From NCBI RefSeq assembly GCF_023333585.1, contig NZ_JAIQZN010000052.1:1-36429 (forward strand): DNA of 36,429 nucleotides. The letters run 5' to 3'. Both the position numbers and the translations under genes were made by a program. Shown piece by piece: positions 16,807-24,411 of the stretch; position 1 is the stretch's first letter; each line of letters opens with the position of its first letter. The DNA is from Argonema antarcticum A004/B2 (GTDB taxonomy: Bacteria; Cyanobacteriota; Cyanobacteriia; Cyanobacteriales; Aerosakkonemataceae). Below the pieces are notes generated by a model, which did no database searches, was not told the origin of the DNA, and saw nothing but the letters and a program-made list of their open reading frames with translations.

Positions 16807-19380
16807 TTAACCCTCAATTAATAGCCAGAATCGCTTATCTTCTAGAATTCCGTCAAAATCGGGGTCAGTTTTTGCCTGCGTGCGATACTTGGGATTGAGT
16901 GCGATCGCCTGCTGTAGGTTTTCCACAGCTGATTTCACTCGCTCCTGCAAGGCATAACAGACTGCCTTATTGTAATAGGCATTGCCATATTTTGGTTCGA
17001 GAGCCAAAGCGCGATCGAAGCTATCAAGTGCTTCTTTGTCGCGCTCTAGTTTGACTAGCATCTCACCTTTATAATTCCACGCTTTATGGGAATCAGGATT
17101 TAATTCGATCGCTTTGTCAAAAGAATCAACAGCTTCTTCATATCGTTCTAAAACGCTCAAAGCCAAACCTCGATTTAACCAGGCTACCCCATCATCCGGC
17201 TGAACATTCACAGCTTTGTCAAAAGAGTTAAAAGCTTCTTCATGCTGTTGCAATGTTCCTAACACCACACCTCTATTCACCCATGCTTCATGATAATCCG
17301 GCTTGATTTCCAGCGCTTTATCCAATGACGCGATCGCATCTTCATATTGTTTCAACCTCCCCAGAGTCATACCCCGTTGCAACCACGCTTTGCAGTCGTC
17401 TGGTTGAATTTGAACGGTTTTGTTAAAAGCGGCGAGCGCTTTTTCATACCGCTGTAACTCTTTGAGAGCAAGACCTCGGTGATACCAAATGTTAGGATCG
17501 TCTTGTTTAAGTTCCAGTGCTTTGTCCAACGAGGCGATCGCGTTTTCATACTGCTGTAACTCCCAGAAAGCAAGACCCCGCTGATATAAAACAGTAGAGT
17601 TATTCGGCTTGATTTCAATACCGCGATCGTAGTTTGCGATCGCTTCTTCATACCGCCCTTCTGAGAATAACGCATTTCCGCGAGCGATATAATCATCCGC
17701 AGTCAAGAAAAACTCAGGATGATTAGATTTCAGCCGCTCAAGTTGTTCGCTCAAAGCTTGCATTTTCTGTGCCACTTCCGGGATGATAGCTTCTACCATC
17801 GATGTCGGCGTATTTGCAGCTAGTTGCTGTATGATTAAATCCTTCTGAGTTTGAGCTTGTCCTATCACTTCAGCAAGATTTTGAGCAAATGCCGTCTCCA
17901 ATTTATCTATATTCTGAAGAGTTACATCCTTTCGCGTCTGAATTTCGGTCTGTAGTTGGGATACGCGATCGATAATCTCTGCGTTCAACTTTTCGAGATT
18001 TTCTAAGTTCAGATTTTTTCTGCCTTGAATTTCCGAATCTAATTTGGAAAATTGACTTTTGGCCGAAGTTTCTAATTTTTCCAGGCTCTGAATAGTGTGT
18101 TTTCTCTTTTCTTGAATACCCGATTGCGAAGCTGAAACCTGAGTGGCAAATTCAGTTTCCATATTTTTGATATTCTGGAGTATCTGGGTCATTTGTCCTT
18201 GAATCTGCGACTGCGACTCTGAAACCTGACTCCCCATTTCACTCCCCAATCGATCTAAATTCTGAATTGCATCTTGATAAAGCTGTTTAATTTTTTCTTC
18301 AGCACTCGTCTGAACTCCAGATAGCTTCGGTGCTACCTCAGCTTCTAGTTTTTTCAGGTTTTGCAATATTAAATCACGTTGCTTTTGGGTATCTAGATTA
18401 AGTGCAGACAGTTGTTTGGAGAAATCAGTTTGCGATTGTTTTATGTTCTGCCATACAGCCTCTTTTTGGACTTTTATATCGGTCTCTATTTCGGAAAGCT
18501 GAGGAACAAAGTCTGAGGCTAATTTTTCGATGTTTTGTAGAACTAAATCGCGTTGTTTTTCTACCTTCTTATGAACATCTAAAAGCTGAGTCGCTAACGC
18601 TGTTTCTGAACTTTCTAGATAGTGCAACACAACTTTCTTCTGTGCTTCGACAGCAGCTTGCATTTCCGAAAGTTGAGGAGCAAATTCTGAGCTTAATTTT
18701 TCTAGATTTTGAACAATTAAACCTTTGTGTTTTTGGGCATCCGATCCGAGTTCGGAGAGTTGAGATGTAAACTCATGCTCTAATTTTTCCAGCGACTTTT
18801 GAGCATCTTTTATTTGCGTCTCTAATGCCGTTAATGCCTGTTGCTTAGATTGAGAGACTTGGGATAGGAGTTGAGAGATATTGTCTAGTCTGACATCTAT
18901 CTCTTGGTGGAAATCTTCGGCCCGATCGCTTAACTCATCCCCCATATCCTCAGCTTTTGCCAGCAAGGTTTGCACTTTTTGATTGGCGCTGGTAACCTTA
19001 CTCTGCAAGTCATCCAGTTGATTAAGATGGTTTGTGACGATCTCTGTAACCTCTGTCATCACCGATCGCCGCAATAGCCACAAGGCAACGATCGCAGCTG
19101 CCAAAAGCAGCGCTAGAGTAACCAGCAATACATTAAACAGGGTCGTTGTCCGACTAAAGGCGCGATTCGCCTGAGCTTGAACTTGGTTTTGAATGCGTCT
19201 CTGTTCTCGCAATTGCTCCAGTTCTTGACGTTCGCTAGAGGAAATCGCCAGAGTAGCACTACCTTCTTTTGTAGAGGAGGTGGGTTGGGCTAAAGCAATA
19301 CTAACAGACAACAGCACAGTCGAAACAACGACACTGCCTTGCGATACCAATGCGAAAAGGTAAGGATGCTTGCGCTTCAT
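16807..19380 (-). CDS. membrane-anchored coiled-coil protein with eight TPRs
   Basis: This 857-aa protein has an N-terminal signal-like helix (9-31, ending ALAQP), a polar segment and a second TM (about 81-103) followed by RR, which suggests that the rest is cytosolic. Residues 189-511 are eleven copies of a 29-residue repeat of the type QRDLILQNLKKLEAEVAP, with one four-residue insertion (363-366), predicted to form a long coiled coil. Eight 34-residue TPRs follow (about 561-832), then a short tail ending FDGILEDKRFWLLIEG that is typical of cyanobacterial TPR proteins. TPRs bind partner proteins, so this resembles a long spacer presenting a docking platform. pbpC follows at 43 bp on the same strand, so the two may be one operon. 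The specific partner is unknown. Confidence 0.88.
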   Translation of the reverse strand: MKRKHPYLFALVSQGSVVVSTVLLSVSIALAQPTSSTKEGSATLAISSSERQELEQLREQRRIQNQVQAQANRAFSRTTTLFNVLLVTLALLLAAAIVALWLLRRSVMTEVTEIVTNHLNQLDDLQSKVTSANQKVQTLLAKAEDMGDELSDRAEDFHQEIDVRLDNISQLLSQVSQSKQQALTALETQIKDAQKSLEKLEHEFTSQLSELGSDAQKHKGLIVQNLEKLSSEFAPQLSEMQAAVEAQKKVVLHYLESSETALATQLLDVHKKVEKQRDLVLQNIEKLASDFVPQLSEIETDIKVQKEAVWQNIKQSQTDFSKQLSALNLDTQKQRDLILQNLKKLEAEVAPKLSGVQTSAEEKIKQLYQDAIQNLDRLGSEMGSQVSESQSQIQGQMTQILQNIKNMETEFATQVSASQSGIQEKRKHTIQSLEKLETSAKSQFSKLDSEIQGRKNLNLENLEKLNAEIIDRVSQLQTEIQTRKDVTLQNIDKLETAFAQNLAEVIGQAQTQKDLIIQQLAANTPTSMVEAIIPEVAQKMQALSEQLERLKSNHPEFFLTADDYIARGNALFSEGRYEEAIANYDRGIEIKPNNSTVLYQRGLAFWELQQYENAIASLDKALELKQDDPNIWYHRGLALKELQRYEKALAAFNKTVQIQPDDCKAWLQRGMTLGRLKQYEDAIASLDKALEIKPDYHEAWVNRGVVLGTLQQHEEAFNSFDKAVNVQPDDGVAWLNRGLALSVLERYEEAVDSFDKAIELNPDSHKAWNYKGEMLVKLERDKEALDSFDRALALEPKYGNAYYNKAVCYALQERVKSAVENLQQAIALNPKYRTQAKTDPDFDGILEDKRFWLLIEG
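17848..18816 (-). repeat. eleven 29-residue (87-bp) coding repeats
   Basis: Repeat units start at residues 189, 218, 247, 276, 305, 334, 367, 396, 425, 454 and 483. The spacing is exactly 29 except for one four-residue insertion before the seventh. A twelfth partial unit starts at 512. The consensus has a basic start, a LxQNLEKLE core, and then PQLSExQ. Confidence 0.85.
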
Positions 19381-19480
19381 GGGGACTCCCTTTGTCTGTA
19401 GAGCGGGTTTGGCCCGAACTGGTAAAAATCACCAGTAGCCTATTACTAGGGTAACTCTGCTCTGGTTAATCACCTGAGTC

Positions 19481-19765
19481 TCATAATTCACCCTGCTGTC
19501 CAAACAAAAATTCCAAAATCCGCTGATTTTCAGTCTGAATCCCCTTAACCTCAGTTTGGAGTTCCCTAATGGCGGCTCTATCTGCTTCGGCGTTCCGTAT
19601 CAATTCGTTAATCGCTCGATCGGTTAGCTGGACTGTTTGATAGAGAATTTCCAAATCTTCTCTCATAGCCAGCCGAGCATCCCGTTCGTTTACTTGGTTG
19701 GTGGCTAAAGTGTCCAGTATTCGCTCAATGCGGTCTAGTCGGTTTGAGTCTGGGGTTTGGGTCAT
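19481..19765 (-). CDS. small coiled-coil protein, unknown function
   Basis: This 94-aa protein is not recognised by name, but it is of a type common in cyanobacteria. It is almost wholly charged and helical, with heptad-like patterning from RLDRIERILDTLA through LQTEVKGIQTENQRILEFLF. It has no signal peptide, TM segment or catalytic motif. It lies 100 bp upstream of the coiled-coil/TPR gene on the same strand and ends next to the tRNA gene. It may oligomerise or bind another coiled coil; cotranscription with the TPR gene is possible but not shown. The ATG start is the only one available. Confidence 0.65.
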   Translation of the reverse strand: MTQTPDSNRLDRIERILDTLATNQVNERDARLAMREDLEILYQTVQLTDRAINELIRNAEADRAAIRELQTEVKGIQTENQRILEFLFGQQGEL

Positions 19766-19835
19766 TGGTTAAAATTGACATATTCAGCACGAAATTCTGT
19801 GTACCACACTGTACCAGTGAAAAGGTCTGAAAATA

Positions 19836-19908
19836 TGGAGGTAAGCGGACTCGAACCGCTGACATCCTGCTTGCAAAGCAGGCACTCTACCAACTGAGTT
19901 ATACCCCC
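19836..19908 (-). tRNA. tRNA-Ala (anticodon TGC)
   Basis: The minus strand folds into a complete cloverleaf. The acceptor stem pairs GGGGGTA with TACCTCC and includes the G3-U70 pair, the alanine identity element. The D arm has AGTTGGTA, the anticodon stem is CCTGC/GCAGG around TTTGCAA (anticodon TGC), and the T arm has TTCGAGT. The discriminator base is A (19836). CCA is not encoded, as is usual in cyanobacteria. Confidence 0.97.
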
Positions 19909-20071
19909 GAAATTGCGACTTTTTTTAGTCACCTCTGTTATCTTAGCTCTTTATTTCACTTTTGCAAGGGGTAAGAGCAAGAATTTTTTGGAAGCACACC
20001 TTATCTACAATACCTCTGTTAAGTTAACTTGTAAAGTAGATCGAAAAATTTAGATAAGTTCCATTGAGGAA

Positions 20072-20887
20072 ATGGCCCAAATTGTCGCCACTTTCTATAA
20101 ATTCGTTAAGTTGCCGGATTTTGCCGACAAACGAAGCCCTCTGTTGTCACACTGTCAAGCACAGGGCGTCAGAGGGACGATTCTGCTGGCAGCAGAAGGC
20201 ATTAACGGGACGATCGCAGGCGATCGCGAGGGAATTGACTCCGTGCTATCCTTTTTGCGCTTTGACCCCCGCCTAGTAGACCTGGAACACAAAGAGTCCA
20301 ACGCAGAGGGGACACCATTCGATCGCATGAAGGTGCGCCTCAAGAAAGAAATCGTCACACTGGGATTAACCGAAATCGATCCCGTCGAGGAAGTTGGCAC
20401 ATATATCAATCCTCAAGACTGGAATGCCCTAATCTCCGATCCAGAGGTGATCGTCATTGACACCCGCAACGATTATGAAGTGGGTGTCGGCTCCTTTAAA
20501 GGAGCGCAAAATCCCAAAACTGGCTCATTTCGGGAATTTCCAGACTACGTTCGCTCAAGCCTCGACCCCACCAAACACAAAAAAGTTGCCCTATTCTGCA
20601 CTGGCGGCATTCGGTGCGAAAAAGCAACATCCTTCATGAAGGCCCAAGGGTTCCCGGAGGTTTATCATCTCAAAGGCGGCATCCTCAAGTATTTGGCAGA
20701 AGTTCCCGCACAAGAGAGTCTGTGGCAAGGCGAATGTTTTGTCTTTGACCAACGCATTGCCCTGGGTCATGGCTTGGAAGCAGGAACTCATGAAATGTGT
20801 CCCAGCTGCGGACATCCGATCGCGCCAGACGATAAAAACTCCCCTAATTATCAGGAAGGCATTTCTTGTCCCTACTGTTTGGATTGA
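20072..20887 (+). CDS. trhO: tRNA uridine(34) hydroxylase, rhodanese family
   Basis: This 271-aa TrhO/YceA-type enzyme hydroxylates uridine 34 of some tRNAs in the oxygen-dependent route to 5-methoxyuridine-type modifications. The N-terminal acylphosphatase-like domain (about 1-95) has [16 protein letters not shown]. The rhodanese domain (about 120-215) has the active-site loop [10 protein letters not shown] with C176 and C182. The C-terminus carries two CxxC pairs (C243/C246 and C266/C269), a likely metal-binding knuckle. The length fits the family, which was formerly called UPF0176. GAGGA lies directly before the ATG. It is downstream of the oppositely oriented tRNA-Ala gene, an incidental neighbour. 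Confidence 0.93.
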   Translation: MAQIVATFYKFVKLPDFADKRSPLLSHCQAQGVRGTILLAAEGINGTIAGDREGIDSVLSFLRFDPRLVDLEHKESNAEGTPFDRMKVRLKKEIVTLGLTEIDPVEEVGTYINPQDWNALISDPEVIVIDTRNDYEVGVGSFKGAQNPKTGSFREFPDYVRSSLDPTKHKKVALFCTGGIRCEKATSFMKAQGFPEVYHLKGGILKYLAEVPAQESLWQGECFVFDQRIALGHGLEAGTHEMCPSCGHPIAPDDKNSPNYQEGISCPYCLD

Positions 20888-21445
20888 CCGCTTACCGCCC
20901 TAAAACAATACTTGACCGATGCTCTAGTGGACTAGCAATTTTAGCTCTTATATCTTAGACTTTAGATATTACCAATTCACAATTGTTATCAGTCATATCA
21001 TCTCCGGTAGCATCGTTATCATATAGTTTGAGGTGTTGTAGGGGCGGGTTTATAGAAAAACTCTCCTGCTCATAAATATCCTAGATAAACCCGCCCCTAC
21101 TATGCAATAAAGATGCCAACGGACATGATATCACTGTTAAATCTCTCTTCCTACCCGTTATTTCTATCTCTGGATATACCATATTAATTGGTAAGCCAAA
21201 CTTTTGGCAGAGATACTAGCCTAATTTTTTTGATATATCTATAAGTGTGGTCTTGCCAGTAATCAATCTTAAAAAAGCCGTCACCCAATTTTTGATTTTC
21301 GCTGAAAATTTTGGATAGACCGAATCAATTTGAAATTTTGGATGTCAGATTTTCGCTGTAAATTTGGGAGCCAATCTCAAATCCAAAATATCAAACTGCT
21401 AGATAAAAATCATGGCCTCGATACTTATTCTCGTAGGTAAGTTAT
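20888..21445. other. 558-bp intergenic region with hairpin and short repeats
   Basis: No gene was seen. It holds a perfect 15-bp-armed inverted repeat (21038-21100), a GGACATGATAT segment (about 21121) also found at the ends of the two ~125-bp dispersed repeats, and a block of AATTTTGGAT-type short repeats (about 21280-21390) with GATTTTCGCTG twice. Confidence 0.6.
21038..21100. repeat. inverted repeat, 15-bp perfect arms
   Basis: GTAGGGGCGGGTTTA (21038-21052) and TAAACCCGCCCCTAC (21086-21100) are perfect inverted arms around a 33-base loop. This is typical of small non-coding palindromic elements in cyanobacterial intergenic DNA. Confidence 0.85.
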
Positions 21446-21814
21446 ATGTATACTCAGGGAACTTTAAGACGATATACAGCCAAAGAGAAAAATTTTAATG
21501 AGACAGTTTCAAGTCACAGTAAACTTGATGGAGCCAAACCGGATGGAGTAAGCACAGCCGATGCAGTAGCCTTTTACGTTCCCATTGCCTTGATCGTCGG
21601 TTGTGGAGTTCTTTTTTTCATGCTGTTTAAAAAATGGACTGCCATCAAACATGAAATTGCTTTTAACGTCAAGCCATATCATCAAATTCCTTGTAGGAAA
21701 TGTCGATTCTTTTCAGGGAATCATTATCTCAAGTGTGCAATACAGCCTTCTGTTGCTTTAACCGAACAAGCGATCCATTGTTCTGACTACTGCCCTCAAG
21801 ATGACGAAGGATGA
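21446..21814 (+). CDS. small membrane protein with C-terminal Cys cluster
   Basis: This 122-aa conserved-type cyanobacterial protein has no assigned function. A polar N-terminus precedes one TM (about 42-62, FYVPIALIVGCGVLFFMLF). The following cytosolic tail holds a compact cluster of five cysteines: IPCRKCRFFSGNHYLKC, then HCSDYCP. The CxxC...C...CxxxC pattern suggests metal or Fe-S binding; this is inference. Its TGA overlaps the ATG of the acetyltransferase (ATGA at 21811-21814), so the two are translationally coupled and probably act in one pathway or are regulated together. Confidence 0.7.
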   Translation: MYTQGTLRRYTAKEKNFNETVSSHSKLDGAKPDGVSTADAVAFYVPIALIVGCGVLFFMLFKKWTAIKHEIAFNVKPYHQIPCRKCRFFSGNHYLKCAIQPSVALTEQAIHCSDYCPQDDEG

Positions 21815-22284
21815 ATCTAAATATTCAGGTGAAAGAAGCAAGTCCACGCGAAGACGCTCTTATTGCGGAACACTTTTATCAAATGTGGCTGGACAATGAG
21901 GTTACTGCTAATTCTATCGAACCTGATTGGCTTAACATTACGCTCCAATTCATCGAAGAGGCACGCCAAAAACTATTCTATAAAGCCTTTGTAGCCGAAA
22001 TTGATAACCAAATCATTGGTTCAACGAGTTGCCAGATTTTTGCAGGACTTTATCCGCATATCCTCAAAGCGGAATATCGGAAATATGGATATATCTGGGG
22101 AGTTTATGTCGAGCCGGACTATCGAGGACAAGGAATTGCTAAAAAACTCACCAGTACGGCAGTTGAATATCTCAAATCCCTCGGTTGTACGAGGGTTATC
22201 TTACACGCCTCACCACCAGGCAAACCTGTCTATTCAAGCTTGGGTTTTTCACAAACTAATGAGATGCGGCTAGATCTGATTTGA
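21811..22284 (+). CDS. GNAT-family N-acetyltransferase
   Basis: This 157-aa acetyltransferase transfers acetyl from acetyl-CoA to an unknown amine. The central VYVEPDYRGQGIAKKLT (about 97-113) is GNAT motif A, with the R-G-Q-G-I-A pyrophosphate loop, followed by the motif B helix and PVYSSLGFSQTNEMRLD at the C-terminus. The start overlaps the upstream stop by the ATGA tetramer. The stop codon at 22282-22284 lies within the first unit of an ACTTTTG-type repeat, so the extreme C-terminus may have been set by repeat invasion. The substrate is unknown. Confidence 0.85.
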   Translation: MNLNIQVKEASPREDALIAEHFYQMWLDNEVTANSIEPDWLNITLQFIEEARQKLFYKAFVAEIDNQIIGSTSCQIFAGLYPHILKAEYRKYGYIWGVYVEPDYRGQGIAKKLTSTAVEYLKSLGCTRVILHASPPGKPVYSSLGFSQTNEMRLDLI

Positions 22285-22310
22285 CTTTTGATTTTGGACT
22301 TTTGACTTTT
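22280..22310. repeat. heptamer-type repeat (ACTTTTG/ATTTTGG)
   Basis: Alternating ACTTTTG and ATTTTGG units begin at the GNAT stop codon. This is the same repeat class as at 677-710 and inside pbpC. Confidence 0.65.
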
Positions 22311-22323
22311 AGAGTCCCTATTA

Positions 22324-22442
22324 ATACCAAATCCGCAACGATTACCCCCTTTATCTCGATCGGCTGTAGGGACAATTCATGAATTGTCCCTACAATGTTT
22401 ATGCCAAAAATTCTCATGGGGTAACAAACCCGGATTTGGTAT
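22324..22442. repeat. nested palindromic element
   Basis: The outer arms ATACCAAATCCG (22324-22335) and CGGATTTGGTAT (22431-22442) are perfect 12-bp inverted repeats. Inside them TTACCCC faces GGGGTAA, and the centre is a perfect 30-bp palindrome (22365-22394; TGTAGGGACAATTC and its complement). The 119-bp unit looks like a small non-autonomous palindromic element. It lies between two convergent genes. Confidence 0.8.
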
Positions 22443-22445
22443 AAC

Positions 22446-23210
22446 TTATGCTTTAATCGCAACTACTCGAATTCTGCGGTAGTCGGCTATCCAGGTTCCA
22501 TCTCGATACAGAGTTGGCTTCAAACGACGCTCAATTTCTTGAATTGCACTTGCTTGTTGTTCGGCAGAAATTCCTGAGAGAAAATGACTTGCGAACATTT
22601 GAATCCAGTTTCCTATACCTGCATCTCCATCTTCTAGAGGAGTGGGCCGATCGAATAAAACGGCATACTTTACGTCAAAGCCTTGTTGCTCTAGCAGTGT
22701 AGCGTACTCACCGATGCTGGGAAAATACCAAGGATTCATTTTTTCCGGGGACGGATAGCCGAGGTCTACCAAGACACTGTAGAGTGTTTTGGCGATCGCA
22801 TTGATATTCCCCTTACCACCAAATTCCGCCACAAAGCGACCTTCTGGCTTGAGTGCGTCTCGAATGCAACCGATAACAGCATCCGGTTCTTGAATCCAAT
22901 GCAGCGCCGCATTAGAAAAGACAGCATCAAAAGATCGATCGACTTTAAAATCCTTCCCATCTGCAACCGCAAACTCAAGATCGGGATAGTTTTCCTTCGC
23001 CTTCTCAATCATAGCAGGAGCATAGTCAATTCCCATCACAATAGCTCCAGCCTGGGCAATCTTTTCCGTCAATTGTCCCGTACCGCAGCCAAGGTCAAGA
23101 ATTCGCTCCCCCGGTAGTACAGCCAGCAAATTAAGTAACTCTTCGCCATATTGCCAAACAAATGAATGTTTTCTCTCATAGAGAGAAGTATCCCAACGAT
23201 TTTCTAGCAT
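22446..23210 (-). CDS. class I SAM-dependent methyltransferase
   Basis: This 254-aa protein belongs to the family that includes trans-aconitate 2-methyltransferase-like enzymes. Motif I is ILDLGCGTGQL, followed by the acidic end of beta2 (VMGIDYAPAMIEKA), FAVADG for motif II and FDAVFSNAALHWI for the motif III region. The C-terminal half (GGKGNINAIA to RRLKPTLY) is the usual cap. The ATG at 23210 is chosen because AAAGGAGAT stands eight bases upstream; a longer GTG start at 23231 would place that signal inside the gene. The substrate is unknown. The stop lies four bases from a nested palindrome. Confidence 0.88.
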   Translation of the reverse strand: MLENRWDTSLYERKHSFVWQYGEELLNLLAVLPGERILDLGCGTGQLTEKIAQAGAIVMGIDYAPAMIEKAKENYPDLEFAVADGKDFKVDRSFDAVFSNAALHWIQEPDAVIGCIRDALKPEGRFVAEFGGKGNINAIAKTLYSVLVDLGYPSPEKMNPWYFPSIGEYATLLEQQGFDVKYAVLFDRPTPLEDGDAGIGNWIQMFASHFLSGISAEQQASAIQEIERRLKPTLYRDGTWIADYRRIRVVAIKA

Positions 23211-23236
23211 AGCAAAATCTCCTTTATCCACATCTT

Positions 23237-23306
23237 ACAGCGAGTTTCAGTTGCATTAAGTACACCCCAGAAACCCGGTTTCTTGAAGAAACCGGGTTTC
23301 TCTGCA
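23237..23306. repeat. palindromic repeat with shared flanks, copy 3 of 3
   Basis: The 33-bp palindrome is at 23269-23301. Flanks on both sides match those of copy 2 (GTTTCAGTTGCAT on the left, CTGCAC on the right). It lies between the tyrA stop and the methyltransferase start. Confidence 0.85.
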
Positions 23307-23414
23307 CCTAACTCACCTGAAAAAAGCTGTAAAAGGTGAGAATCTTTAGCCCCCCTTTTTAAGGGGGGTTGGGGGGATCTCTTCGTAAATCCTAACTGAT
23401 TCGATCGATAAATT

Positions 23415-23539
23415 ATATCATGTCCTTACGCATCGGCCACCTAAAAAACGCTTCTTCTTACTCTTATCTGCGTTTATCTGCGTTCATCTGTCTTCATCTG
23501 CGGTAAAAATGTAACCAACGATGACAACAGACAATTTGC
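23415..23539 (-). repeat. ~125-bp dispersed repeat, copy B (inverted)
   Basis: The reverse complement of this segment aligns across its whole length with 5628-5752, with scattered differences. The shared landmarks are TCTGTTGTCATCG, GATGAAGACAGAT and GGACATGATAT. It lies directly beyond the 3' end of tyrA. Confidence 0.75.
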
Positions 23540-23548
23540 CGAGTTCAC

Positions 23549-24400
23549 TCATGTACTTTTAGATCCCAAAAATTCAGGCCGTGAGTGGTGAGTCTGTTTA
23601 AGTTTTTCCTCCAAAGCGTGCCAATCTGACTCTTCGATATGGGCAATCAATTCGTCAACCCTGTGGCGATATTGTTGGAGACTTCGCAGCAATTCGCCTT
23701 TATTATACCGCGCCATCATTACTCCTAATTCTGGATTTCCGCCGCCAACCCGACTGGTATCGCGGAAACCGGAACTAGCCAATTGTTGTGCTAATTCCAA
23801 CACATTTGGGTCAGTTTCGCTCATGCAAGCATCAATCAAACCAGCACTCACAATTACTGGCAAATGGGAAATCCAAGCCACAGCTTTATCGTGGTCTTCT
23901 GGACGGCAGAGATAGAATTTGCAGGCGAGCGATCGCACAATTTCTTCTACTACCTTCACAGCATTTGCAGGCGTCGTTTCCACAGGCGTCAGCACATAAG
24001 GATTGCCAGCAAATAAATTGGATATAGCCGCATCCAAACCGCTTTCTGTTGTTCCAGCCATTGGATGTCCGCCCACAAAATTAGGCCAAATAGCAGCAGC
24101 AGCTTTAACAATCGGCGTCTTCACCGAACCCACATCTGTCACAATTGTATGAGCAGAAATGTGGGGAATTAGTTCCTCAATTGTGGGAATAATTGCGCTC
24201 AAGGGAGTGCATATAAAAACGACATCAGCCGCAGCCAGCATTGACAGATTGACACCAGCATCATCCACAATGCCGCGTGCTAGAGCCTCCTGACAAGTAC
24301 TAGAGCGACGGCTGACACCCAAGATTTGGTGGCCGATCGCACGCAAATCTAATCCTAACGAACCACCAATTAATCCCAGTCCAACAATACCAATCTTCAT
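23549..24400 (-). CDS. tyrA: prephenate/arogenate dehydrogenase
   Basis: This 283-aa TyrA-family enzyme makes tyrosine, probably by oxidising arogenate as other cyanobacterial TyrA proteins do. The N-terminal Rossmann fold has GLGLIGGSLG (7-16). The end of beta2 carries SRR (30-32), which would suit the NADP phosphate. The HPMAGTTESG motif starts at residue 112, and the helical dimerisation domain contains SHLPVIVSAGL, FRDTSRVGGGNP and YRHRVDELIAH. There is no ACT or chorismate mutase domain. It starts 11 bp after the stop of the APC permease on the same strand, so cotranscription is likely. Confidence 0.92.
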   Translation of the reverse strand: MKIGIVGLGLIGGSLGLDLRAIGHQILGVSRRSSTCQEALARGIVDDAGVNLSMLAAADVVFICTPLSAIIPTIEELIPHISAHTIVTDVGSVKTPIVKAAAAIWPNFVGGHPMAGTTESGLDAAISNLFAGNPYVLTPVETTPANAVKVVEEIVRSLACKFYLCRPEDHDKAVAWISHLPVIVSAGLIDACMSETDPNVLELAQQLASSGFRDTSRVGGGNPELGVMMARYNKGELLRSLQQYRHRVDELIAHIEESDWHALEEKLKQTHHSRPEFLGSKST

Positions 24401-24411
24401 CGCTTCTGAGA

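Larger units (their letters stand above)
23211..23548. other. 338-bp intergenic region with two repeat elements
   Basis: No gene was seen. It contains copy 3 of the 33-bp palindrome, a C/G-rich hairpin (CCCCCCTTTTTAAGGGGGG, about 23351-23370) and copy B of the ~125-bp dispersed repeat. Confidence 0.7.
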
